This document shows positions 36,209 through 44,586 of a stretch of 64,000 nucleotides of DNA, one piece after another (position 1 is the stretch's first letter; the number at the start of each line of letters is the position of its first letter). Location of the stretch: positions 90,948-154,947 of the forward strand of contig CANFHC010000005.1 in NCBI GenBank assembly GCA_947446575.1, read 5' to 3'. Source of the DNA: Bacteriovoracaceae bacterium (GTDB lineage Bacteria > Bdellovibrionota > Bacteriovoracia > Bacteriovoracales > Bacteriovoracaceae). The notes under the pieces were generated by a model. It was not told the origin of the DNA and did not search any database. It saw only the letters and a list, made by a program, of their open reading frames with translations. The translations under genes were made by a program, and so were the position numbers.

Positions 36209-37231
36209 TTATTCAGTTCTTGTGATTTTAGACAAATGCTTAGGCGCATCTGGATTCAACCCTAAATTTCTCGATAACTCTTCTGCCATTAAATAAAAAG
36301 ATTGAATTGCAGTAATCACGTCTAATTCTTCAGCGTGAGTTGTTTGAATCTCTAATTGTTTTTCTTTTACAAATTGAGGAGCAGCCAAAATAACATTAGC
36401 TCCACGGGCTTTCATATCAGCTGCTAAATCAAGCATGCTGTGAAGAGCAGGACCTCTATTAGCGAAAATCAAAAGAGGGTAGCCATCTTCAATCAAAGCT
36501 TGCGGGCCGTGCTTAATTTCAGCAGCACTAAAAGCTTCTGCTTGAATTGAGCACGTTTCTTTTAGTTTTAGCGCAGCTTCTAGTGCTAAGGCCAATCCAT
36601 ATCCGCGACCAACGATCATAATCCTTTTTGCTTCTTGCAAAGATCTAAGCGGAGCAGTCCAATCTAATTGCTGAGCCTTTAATAAATCATCTGGAAGATG
36701 GTGAAGTCCCCGCGTAAGCTCTAGATCATTTTTCCAAGCGGCAATGAGGCCTGCACTTGCCGAGAGAGATGCTATAAAACTTTTTGTAGCGGCCACTGCT
36801 TTTTCTGGACCTGCGTGCAGAGGGATTGTCCACTCAGCGGCACTAGCAAGAGGAGAACTTATATCGTTAACAAGAGCAAGTGCTGGAGCTCCGTTTGCTC
36901 GCATGAATTCGGTAGGCTTTATCACATCTGGGCTTTGACCTGATTGAGAGATTGCAACGCTGACAGATTTGCTTACATTGATTTGTGATTGGTATAAAGT
37001 GATAGCTGACATGGAAAGAGATGTTGTAAGTTTTCCGAGTTTAGCTGTCGTTAGAAAATTTAGATATTGAGCAGCGTGATCAGAACTTCCGCGCGCGATA
37101 CTAACAAGTGAGTAAGGATTTTTTTGATTTAAGTACTGGGCCACTTCATCGAGGAGTTGTTGGTTTTCGCTGAATTGATTTTCAACTACAGCAGGTGCCT
37201 CGAGAGCTTCTGTTCGCATTAGAGTCGTCAA
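36209..37231 (-). CDS. nagB-II: Glucosamine-6-phosphate deaminase, SIS type (NagB-II)
   Basis: Converts glucosamine-6-phosphate to fructose-6-phosphate and ammonia. The 340-residue protein has two SIS domains (about 35-165 and 190-315) and lacks the glutaminase domain of GlmS, which marks it as the deaminase NagB-II. Signs are SIARGSSDHAAQYL, SQSGQSPDVI, EKAVAATKSFIA, the sugar-binding AEAFSAAEIKHGP and the ending DAPKHLSKITRTE. The start is TTG at 37231, 7 bases after AAGGGG, and TTGA overlaps the nagA stop. Confidence 0.9.
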   Translation of the reverse strand: MTTLMRTEALEAPAVVENQFSENQQLLDEVAQYLNQKNPYSLVSIARGSSDHAAQYLNFLTTAKLGKLTTSLSMSAITLYQSQINVSKSVSVAISQSGQSPDVIKPTEFMRANGAPALALVNDISSPLASAAEWTIPLHAGPEKAVAATKSFIASLSASAGLIAAWKNDLELTRGLHHLPDDLLKAQQLDWTAPLRSLQEAKRIMIVGRGYGLALALEAALKLKETCSIQAEAFSAAEIKHGPQALIEDGYPLLIFANRGPALHSMLDLAADMKARGANVILAAPQFVKEKQLEIQTTHAEELDVITAIQSFYLMAEELSRNLGLNPDAPKHLSKITRTE

Positions 37232-38319
37232 ACTTTTTCCCCTTCAATAATTATTTCTTTAAGAGTGAGGTCCCCATTTAAAATGAGTAGATCGGCGTAA
37301 GCATTAAGCTTAATCACTCCGCGATCTAATACTCCAATAAGTTCAGCTGGAATTTGTGAGAGGCGTTTACTGGCTTCCGCAATACTCATGCCCATCGACA
37401 CTAAATTTCTTAGCGCCTGATCCATCGTAAGCGCACTTCCAGCAAGAGTTCCATCTTTTAAGCGGACTCCGCCTAAACATTTATGGACTGTGTTGCTGCC
37501 TAATTTATAGTCGCCATCGGGCATTCCTGTAGCGGCAGTTGCATCAGTGACAAAATATAAATTAGGAATTGATCGAAGTGCGGCTTTAATCGCTCCGGGA
37601 TGAACATGTAATAAATCGGGAATTAACTCTGCGTGATTAGCGTGAGCTAAAGCAGCTCCAACCATACCTGGTTCGCGGTGATGAAAAGTCGACATGGCAT
37701 TAAATAGATGAGTAAAACTTTTTGCCCCACGATTTATTGCTTCCACTCCATCTTCATACGTTCCGTTAGTATGACCAATTTGCACCATGATGTTCATCGC
37801 AGTTAAATCTTGAATTAAATCTAAATGATGGAAAACTTCAGGAGCGAGGGTCAACGTTTTTATTGGAACTATGTTATGAAGTTCTCCGATCTCTTGAAGT
37901 GTAGCTGCTCTTGCAAAATCAGGTTGAGCACCAAGTTTTTGTGGACTTATAAAAGGACCTTCAAGATGCACACCTAAAAGTCTGGCTTCGTTTGATTCTT
38001 TTTTTTCAAAATTTTTTTTCATTGCCTGAAAAGATTGTTCTAATTCCAGAAAAGGAGCAGTCATTGTTGTGGCAAGAAATGAAGTTGTTCCAAATCGAGC
38101 ATGAGTAGTGGCAACTGTTTTCGCAGCAGATCCACCTTCCATAATATCTGCTCCACCACCACCGTGGACATGCAGATCAATAAATCCAGGAATAACTTTT
38201 TGAAGGTTGTTTTTTTCAGGACCAATTATGTTTATCTTAAAAATTTTTTCATCGAATTCAATGTCAGCTTCACTAAAAGACCCTTCAATTAAAAAATTAG
38301 CGTGTAGTGTTTTTTTCAT
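37228..38319 (-). CDS. nagA: N-acetylglucosamine-6-phosphate deacetylase
   Basis: Amidohydrolase of 363 residues that removes acetate from GlcNAc-6-phosphate. Motifs: GFIDLHVHGGGGADIMEG (metal-binding HxH), GVHLEGPFISPQKLGA, IGHTNGTYEDG, SFTHLFNAMSTFHHREPG and FVTDATAATGMPDG with the catalytic Asp. It overlaps nagK and nagB-II by 4 bases each, so the three are translated together. Confidence 0.95.
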   Translation of the reverse strand: MKKTLHANFLIEGSFSEADIEFDEKIFKINIIGPEKNNLQKVIPGFIDLHVHGGGGADIMEGGSAAKTVATTHARFGTTSFLATTMTAPFLELEQSFQAMKKNFEKKESNEARLLGVHLEGPFISPQKLGAQPDFARAATLQEIGELHNIVPIKTLTLAPEVFHHLDLIQDLTAMNIMVQIGHTNGTYEDGVEAINRGAKSFTHLFNAMSTFHHREPGMVGAALAHANHAELIPDLLHVHPGAIKAALRSIPNLYFVTDATAATGMPDGDYKLGSNTVHKCLGGVRLKDGTLAGSALTMDQALRNLVSMGMSIAEASKRLSQIPAELIGVLDRGVIKLNAYADLLILNGDLTLKEIIIEGEKV

Positions 38320-39191
38320 TCTAGGTTTTTCGCAATTAAATGAAGCGCTCCCATTGTAGAATCACCTTTTGCTTGTTGATTTCGTTTTTTTAAATCTTCT
38401 GGCAAATAAGGGATTAAGGCTTCACCTAATCTTCCACAGATTGAAAGAGGAAGTTCTTTGTTGGGATCGAGCGTCTCCACCATCATTGCTATTTCTAAAC
38501 CAGCTTTTGTTAAAAGTTTTTTTGCCTCAGGATCAGTAGGAGCACATTGAAAAACTAAGGGAGCTAAAGAAGCAAAAGCATTTTGTTTGGCATTGCCTAG
38601 CCACCCCAAAAATAAATCAGGTGTTCTTCCACAGAAATTTTGAACAGCAGTGCTAAGACTAGATTTGTTTCTTCTGCCGTCTATTGTTTTCTGGGTTAAT
38701 GAAGCAGCCCTTAAACCAAGCCAAGCTCCACTTGCTTCATCTCCAGCAGGAAATCCCCAACCAGAAACATTTTGGCGTTCTCCTGATTTATTTAAAACCA
38801 TTCCTACACTTCCAGTTCCAACAGCGACAATGACTCCGGGATCATTATCATGGGCACCTAAAAGAGTTGTGAAGCCATCTGTATCGATAACAATTTTTTT
38901 AAAGCCTGGATTTCTTAAATAGAATTCATTCTTCCAAATAATATTATTGGCACCTGAAAGACCCAAGCCAATTGCACATTCAGAAAGCATCGGAACAGAA
39001 ATATTCCCGTTAGAAAAAGCGAGTGCGATTGTATCCATGATAGCTCGCCAAGCTTTTTCTATTCCTTGACCTAGGGCCGAAGGAGCTCCTTCTGCCGTGG
39101 CCAAGATTTTTTGATCGGGACTCGCGAGAATGACTCTTGTCCCACTACCGCCACCATCGACGCCAATGAGGTATTTAAATGAAGTTTTCAT
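38316..39191 (-). CDS. nagK: N-acetylglucosamine kinase (BadF/BadG family)
   Basis: Phosphorylates GlcNAc to GlcNAc-6-phosphate. The 291-residue protein carries the ASKHA fold: IGVDGGGSGTRVIL (phosphate 1), LSGANNIIWKNEF, DGFTTLLGAHDNDPGVIVAVGTGSVGM (phosphate 2) and GWGFPAGDEASGAWLGL. The kinase is of the eukaryote-like BadF type rather than ROK. First gene of the nagK-nagA-nagB-II operon. GlcNAc would come from NagZ and other hexosaminidases. No transporter or regulator is in the operon. Confidence 0.88.
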   Translation of the reverse strand: MKTSFKYLIGVDGGGSGTRVILASPDQKILATAEGAPSALGQGIEKAWRAIMDTIALAFSNGNISVPMLSECAIGLGLSGANNIIWKNEFYLRNPGFKKIVIDTDGFTTLLGAHDNDPGVIVAVGTGSVGMVLNKSGERQNVSGWGFPAGDEASGAWLGLRAASLTQKTIDGRRNKSSLSTAVQNFCGRTPDLFLGWLGNAKQNAFASLAPLVFQCAPTDPEAKKLLTKAGLEIAMMVETLDPNKELPLSICGRLGEALIPYLPEDLKKRNQQAKGDSTMGALHLIAKNLE

Positions 39192-39252
39192 TCTTAAATT
39201 TTACGAGCAAGGCCAATTTCAGTCAATGAAAGGAAACTTGAGTAATTTTGTA

Positions 39253-40218
39253 TTAATTATTAACAATAAGAGTTGATTCTACGCTCATGACAGGAGCTTT
39301 TGTATTTAAAAGCACTCCATTGGGGAGATTCACACTCAAGCCTACTTTAATCACATGTTTTTTTGAATCATTAAATCCACCCAAGAGTTTATCAAGGTTT
39401 ACTTTTACAATTCCAAAATGCTCATTGGTTTTTTCAAATGAATAGTCATTTGATGTGATGGTGCGATTAATAAGAGTTTCATCGCTTTTTAATAAGTGTC
39501 TTTTTTCCACAAAAAGTTTAAGAGCGATATTTGAATTTTTCGAAAGATCTCCCGTTCTAAAAACTAAAGTATGACCTTCCATATGCATTTCTGCGATACC
39601 ACCTTCTAGCGGCGCTATTGTATCTTCAGCATTTAGCAGATTAACAGCAAAGTCATAATTATGAACAACAGCTCCCGTTTGATCGAAATCAACTTTTTTA
39701 GATTGAGTTGAGATTAATAAAAATTCTTTGCAATCAGCAGTCGTTTTTAAATTTTCACCTTCTAAAACAAACCCCACTTCGCAATGATCAGTTGGGCTTC
39801 CTGGCTCTTTAGGAGCTTTATTGATTTTAATAACAAAGTTTGCTTTTACATTATGATCAGGAACATCATAAGGAGTCGTGATAGTTTGGTAACATATATA
39901 AGGAACTTGACGGTAGTTAGCTACTTGTTGACATCTATAAACAGGAACAGGGTTGCAAACGCGAGCTGAGTCTCTTGTTTCATAACAACGAACTTCTGGA
40001 TAGTAAGCACACTCATTTCTATAGCCTACGATCTCAGCGCGAAAGCAAGTTTGAGGGATAGTTTCTTTTTTGTAAGCTGTTCTTGTTTGTGTAGAACTTA
40101 AAGAAAAATTTTCTTCAATCTCTGCCCCTAAAACTGGAATGCTATGTGAATCAATGGTTGAAGCAAAAATATTTGTTGAAATTACTAATAGAAATGCGCT
40201 CGCTAATATCGTCTTCAT
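39253..40218 (-). CDS. Secreted Cys-rich protein of unknown function
   Basis: Protein of 321 residues with a signal peptide (MKTILASAFLLVISTNIFA). The region at about 56-110 holds eight Cys in 55 residues and many Tyr and Val-Arg pairs (RNECAYYPEVRCYETRD, then PVYRCQQVANYRQVPYICYQ). The rest is beta-rich and probably extracellular or periplasmic. AAGGACTT lies before the ATG. I recognise no family. Confidence 0.65.
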   Translation of the reverse strand: MKTILASAFLLVISTNIFASTIDSHSIPVLGAEIEENFSLSSTQTRTAYKKETIPQTCFRAEIVGYRNECAYYPEVRCYETRDSARVCNPVPVYRCQQVANYRQVPYICYQTITTPYDVPDHNVKANFVIKINKAPKEPGSPTDHCEVGFVLEGENLKTTADCKEFLLISTQSKKVDFDQTGAVVHNYDFAVNLLNAEDTIAPLEGGIAEMHMEGHTLVFRTGDLSKNSNIALKLFVEKRHLLKSDETLINRTITSNDYSFEKTNEHFGIVKVNLDKLLGGFNDSKKHVIKVGLSVNLPNGVLLNTKAPVMSVESTLIVNN

Positions 40219-40360
40219 GAGAAGTCCTTAAAAAATTATTCGTCTTAATCGTCAACTTATTAAAGTCTTGGTACCGGCGTCAACTACTCCCAATTTTGTG
40301 ACAGACTTTTGTGCATTCTTACAGCAAATGCCTTTGTCACTTAAAAAAATTAGGGCCATT

Positions 40361-40387
40361 TTGACCTTGAGGTAATATATTTATAAG
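40361..40387 (+). promoter_or_regulatory. Putative promoter for lolA
   Basis: TTGACC (40361-40366) and TATAAG (40382-40387), spacing 15, lie about 25 bases before the lolA start. Spacing is short of the usual 17, so this is tentative. Confidence 0.3.
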
Positions 40388-40410
40388 AATTAATCCTTAA
40401 GGAGCTGGTG

Positions 40411-41016
40411 ATGAAAATAATTCTCATGCTTTTAATTAGCCTTTCAGCACATGCAGAATTTCTGCCTCAAAGTTTTTCAGCAAAGTTTGAACAAGAATAC
40501 GTAAGCCTCTTAAAAGGAAAAACTAAAAAAGGTGAAGGATCAATTGATTACAGATATCCCAGCAATATTCGTTTTGAAACATCAACTCCTAGCCAAGTTA
40601 TTTTTGTCAGTAATGGCGTGAAGGCCTGGTACTACCGCGCTCCTTTTATCGAAGGGGAAGAAGGAGAAATCACAGAGACTTCAGCTAAAGAAGGAAGCAG
40701 TGTTTATATTAAATTTTTTGATTTACTCAAAAATGGATTAACAAGCAATGCTTTATATGATGTGAAAAATGCCGGAGACGGAATGCACGTGATGACTTTT
40801 AAAGCTAAAGCTGCAAAAGAATTTGGAATCAAAGAGGCTATCCTCACTTTTAATTCAGCAAAAGATAAAGAATTTTCTGAACTTAAAAAGATTGATCTTC
40901 TTTTTCCTGATGGAAAAAAATCATCACTTACTTTTTCTAATTTAAAAATTAATCCTGCGATGGAGGCTAGTAAGTTTAATTTCCAAGCCCCACCGAAAAC
41001 AAAAAAAACTAATTAA
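40411..41016 (+). CDS. lolA: Outer-membrane lipoprotein carrier protein LolA
   Basis: Periplasmic chaperone that ferries lipoproteins to the outer membrane. The 201-residue protein has a signal peptide (cleavage after SAHA), then QSFSAKFEQEYVSLLKGK, GEGSIDYRYPSNIRFE and DGKKSSLTF, all LolA-like; the family's beta-barrel pattern is intact. ATG at 40411 is preferred over GTG at 40408 because GGAG is then 6 bases away. Its end overlaps the convergent transglycosylase gene by 8 bases. It fits the number of lipoproteins in the window. Confidence 0.88.
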   Translation: MKIILMLLISLSAHAEFLPQSFSAKFEQEYVSLLKGKTKKGEGSIDYRYPSNIRFETSTPSQVIFVSNGVKAWYYRAPFIEGEEGEITETSAKEGSSVYIKFFDLLKNGLTSNALYDVKNAGDGMHVMTFKAKAAKEFGIKEAILTFNSAKDKEFSELKKIDLLFPDGKKSSLTFSNLKINPAMEASKFNFQAPPKTKKTN

Positions 41017-43114
41017 ATGGCTTAGCAAAGAAGTCTTTATCTAACATAAATTCTTCTTTGCTCATTATTCTTTTGTATGTCACATAATTTCTAAAAACTA
41101 ATTTGATATAATTTCTAGTCTCTTCATAAGGAATCATCTCGATAAATTCCAGATAATTTCCATTGAAGCGCTCTTTTTCCCATACGCGAATAACTTCATC
41201 ACTCGCATTGTAAGCAGCAACTGATTGAACAAACTTTCCATGAAATCTCTCACGAAGATCGCGCAGTAGAGCAGTTCCCAATTCAATATTTACTTCTGGA
41301 TTATAGAGATTATTGAAGTCGTGATAAGGTATATTATATTTTTTTGAAAGCTCATGGGCTTTTTCAGGAATCATTTGCATCAATCCAAAAGCATCTGCCC
41401 ATGAACGTTCTGAAGCCACAAACGCAGACTCTTGACGAGTAATTGCATAAATTAACTCCTTAGGAACAGAATATTTACTAGCTAGATATTCTATTGTTTG
41501 TAGATAAGGAGTAGGGAATATAACGTTACTGTATTTTTCCGTTAAACCATTGCGCGCACTCATTTTAAAATTATAAATCTGGCGCATTCCACCTTGGTAC
41601 CACTCTGTTTGTGCATACAATGACATCGCTCGCTCACGTTCTTCAGGAGTTTTAAATTGTGAATCAATTTCTTTTAAATATTTTTGAGAAAAAGGTTTCT
41701 CTTCCATGGCAATTAACCAATCCAACGCCAGCATTCCTGTTGGGTCAGTGCTTAATACAGTGGCCTTAACAGGTTGAAGTGGCATTTTTAATTCGATACT
41801 CGCAAGAATTCCATAATAGCCAAATGAATCAGCGGTCTGCAGGGCTGAAAAAGCGGTCATTGCATCTTCAGTTTTTTTACTTCGAAGCAAAGATTTTCCC
41901 TTCCAGAAATTTAACTTGGCATTAAAGAGAGGATTTGATGATTTTTTTGTAAAACTATCAGCAAATGTGACGACTTGAAGATCATTTTTTAAAATATAAT
42001 GGTTCCAAATAATTGCCCATTCAATATTTTCTTGTAAGGCGGGATCTGTGATTTTGTATGTATGAGCTTTTTCAAGTCTTTTCAATGCCTCGTTGCTTTC
42101 TTTGTTTTCTAGATAAAGAGAGCCGTATAAGTACTGAGTAGTCGCCAATTGATTTTGGGTGCCTAATTTTTTACCAAGTATTTCCTCTAAGACAACTCTT
42201 GCTTCTTTGTTTTGATGATTAGTCCAAATAGCTCGTGCTAAAGCAATCTTAGATTCAACCCAAGCTTCCTGGGTCTTTCGATCCTTAGGAGAATTTTCTA
42301 ATTCATTTTTTAGAAATTTTTCCATCTCATAAGTTTTAGTAAGGAATGTTTTTAAATCGCGCTCAATTTTATAAGTTGTTCTATAGGAATTGAAGGCTTT
42401 TACTTTTTCTTCAAGGGTGAAATTCCCCTCAATGATTTGTTTGTAGAGTTCACGGGCTTTGGAAAATTTTCGATCACTCTCGAAATCTTTAGCGATGGCA
42501 TATTTATTTTTGTCATTGATGTCAGTGTTATAAAGTGGAGAAATTTCTTTCAACTTTTCTGTGTAAAGTTTTAATTTTTCAGCATCATTATTTTTTTCAG
42601 CAATTAAAATTGCTCTCTTCATAAGTTTTACTTTATCTCCTTGGATTTTTTTAAAGGGAATAAGGGCATAAGCGAATTCTGCTTCATACTCTTCAAGATT
42701 TTTTTTAGCGGCTAAATCTTTCGATGTTTCAAAGTAAGCTTCTTTTAAATAATTTGAAACACTGACTTCACCCCAAATTTCTTTTAAATCACTATTTGAG
42801 TAATCACAGTCTTGAAGGCTATGAACAAGGGCTGCATCTTTGATAGCCAAAGGCTTTTTCTCTGCCAGATCGCCAAAGAGATTGCAAGCAAGCTTCAGAT
42901 TCCCTTCTTTTTCAGCATCCAAGGCCTCTAAATAAGCTTTTGCTAAGTCTTCCGACTCATCCAGGATTGCCATGGTCTCACCCTTTGAAGCTAGTGATTT
43001 TTTAAGAGCAATGAGCCTTTCTGGCCGTGGAGGAGCGATGAATTTCACCTGCTTTGTCGCACAACTAGAAACAAGAATGAGATTTAAGAGGCAAAGAGTT
43101 AGAATTTTTTTCAC
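41009..43114 (-). CDS. Slt-like lytic transglycosylase lipoprotein
   Basis: Lipoprotein of 701 residues (lipobox VSSC at about 15-18). Residues 50-530 are a long helical superhelix of the Slt70 type. The C-terminal SLT domain (about 545-690) has ITRQESAFV with the catalytic Glu, SWADAFGLMQMIPEKA (GLMQ motif) and VQSVAAYNA. It cleaves the MurNAc-GlcNAc bond and releases 1,6-anhydro products that NagZ processes later. Start is GTG with GGTGG 4 bases before it. Convergent with lolA. Confidence 0.92.
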   Translation of the reverse strand: MKKILTLCLLNLILVSSCATKQVKFIAPPRPERLIALKKSLASKGETMAILDESEDLAKAYLEALDAEKEGNLKLACNLFGDLAEKKPLAIKDAALVHSLQDCDYSNSDLKEIWGEVSVSNYLKEAYFETSKDLAAKKNLEEYEAEFAYALIPFKKIQGDKVKLMKRAILIAEKNNDAEKLKLYTEKLKEISPLYNTDINDKNKYAIAKDFESDRKFSKARELYKQIIEGNFTLEEKVKAFNSYRTTYKIERDLKTFLTKTYEMEKFLKNELENSPKDRKTQEAWVESKIALARAIWTNHQNKEARVVLEEILGKKLGTQNQLATTQYLYGSLYLENKESNEALKRLEKAHTYKITDPALQENIEWAIIWNHYILKNDLQVVTFADSFTKKSSNPLFNAKLNFWKGKSLLRSKKTEDAMTAFSALQTADSFGYYGILASIELKMPLQPVKATVLSTDPTGMLALDWLIAMEEKPFSQKYLKEIDSQFKTPEERERAMSLYAQTEWYQGGMRQIYNFKMSARNGLTEKYSNVIFPTPYLQTIEYLASKYSVPKELIYAITRQESAFVASERSWADAFGLMQMIPEKAHELSKKYNIPYHDFNNLYNPEVNIELGTALLRDLRERFHGKFVQSVAAYNASDEVIRVWEKERFNGNYLEFIEMIPYEETRNYIKLVFRNYVTYKRIMSKEEFMLDKDFFAKPFN

Positions 43115-43200
43115 AATACCACCAAGAGCTTTGATTATTCGTCAATTCTATACTATTTAGATGTATTTTCAATTTACTAATAAAACTTAAGGCATCATAC

Positions 43201-44586
43201 GTGGAAACGAAAACATTGTTATTTAACGAAAAAACCGTCTTCTTTACTTCGCTCGGTTGTTCAAAAAACCTAGTCGATTCACAAGTAATGTTAGGCTACA
43301 TGGGACTTGATGGCTTTACGATTTCCAGTGAACCAGAAAACGCTGAAGTTATTATTGTAAATACTTGTTCATTCATTGAAGCTTCAAAAAAAGAATCAGT
43401 AGAAACTATTTTAGATATGGCCGATTTTAAAAATCCAGAAAATGGTCAATGCAAAGCCTTGGTTATTTCTGGTTGTATGGCCCAAAGATACGCACAACAG
43501 TTAGAAGATGAGATACCTGAAGCTGATTTAATTATTGGAACAGGCGAGTACAACAAAATCACTCTTCTTTTACGCGCTCTTGAAGATGGGAAATTGGAAC
43601 AAAAATCTTTTGTTGAAATTCCAAAATTCATTCACACCGAATATGACCCGCGTTTAAACACGTCACCATTTTATACAGCTTGGCTTAAAATTTCAGAGGG
43701 CTGTAATCGAAATTGTACATTTTGTATTATTCCAAAACTGCGTGGGAAATTGCGTTCAAGGTCCGTTGAGTCTCTCGTAAATGAAGCTCGAAATTTAGCA
43801 TCTACAGGGGTGCGCGAACTTAACCTTATCTCTCAAGATCTTTCTGATTACGGAGTTGATCTTGATGAGAATAATAAGCTCTTCAATTTGCTAGAAGGTC
43901 TAGAAACAGTTGATAACGTCGACTGGATTAGATTGTTTTATTTTTATCCAGATGAACTTACTGATGAAGTTATCGAGAAGATGGCAACGTCGGCAAAAAT
44001 TAATAAGTATCTTGATATGCCAGTACAACATTTTTCTACGAACGTGCTTAAGCGCATGAACAGAAAAATCACCGGTGAAAAAATCCATGAACGTATTGCT
44101 AAAATCAGATCACGCATTCCAGAAGTTGTTTTAAGAACTTCAATTATTGTTGGTTTTCCAGGAGAAACAGAAGAAGATTTTGAACTTCTCTTAGAAGGGG
44201 TAAAGCTAGCTCGCTTTAATCACTTAGGAATTTTCAGATACTCTGATGAAGAAGGAACTCCTGCGTTTAAACTACACCCAAAAGTCCCACAAGACGTTAT
44301 TGAAGAGCGCTTCGATAGACTTTTTGAAACGCAAAGAGAGATCGTTCGAGAGCTCAATAGTGCTTACCTTGGCAAAGTCATTCGCGTGTTAGTTGAAGGC
44401 GAGCATGAAGAAACTGAGCTTCTCATTTCAGGACGTCACGAAGGACAAGCTCCAGACATCGATGGAAAAGTAATCATTAATGATTTAGATGGAAAGAACA
44501 TCGAAGTCGGTGATCTCGTTTTGGTCGAGATCACCGAAGTTTTAGATTATGATTTAGTTGGAAAAATAGTTTCTTATAATGCCTAG
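43201..44586 (+). CDS. rimO: Ribosomal protein S12 methylthiotransferase RimO
   Basis: Radical-SAM enzyme that methylthiolates Asp88 of ribosomal protein S12. The 461-residue protein has the UPF0004 domain with three Cys (TSLGCSKN, VNTCSF, VISGCMAQ), the radical SAM CNRNCTFC loop and a C-terminal TRAM domain. Residue patterns follow RimO and not MiaB (for example SLGCSKNLVDSQVM). Start is GTG; AAGG lies about 9 bases upstream. Confidence 0.94.
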   Translation: METKTLLFNEKTVFFTSLGCSKNLVDSQVMLGYMGLDGFTISSEPENAEVIIVNTCSFIEASKKESVETILDMADFKNPENGQCKALVISGCMAQRYAQQLEDEIPEADLIIGTGEYNKITLLLRALEDGKLEQKSFVEIPKFIHTEYDPRLNTSPFYTAWLKISEGCNRNCTFCIIPKLRGKLRSRSVESLVNEARNLASTGVRELNLISQDLSDYGVDLDENNKLFNLLEGLETVDNVDWIRLFYFYPDELTDEVIEKMATSAKINKYLDMPVQHFSTNVLKRMNRKITGEKIHERIAKIRSRIPEVVLRTSIIVGFPGETEEDFELLLEGVKLARFNHLGIFRYSDEEGTPAFKLHPKVPQDVIEERFDRLFETQREIVRELNSAYLGKVIRVLVEGEHEETELLISGRHEGQAPDIDGKVIINDLDGKNIEVGDLVLVEITEVLDYDLVGKIVSYNA

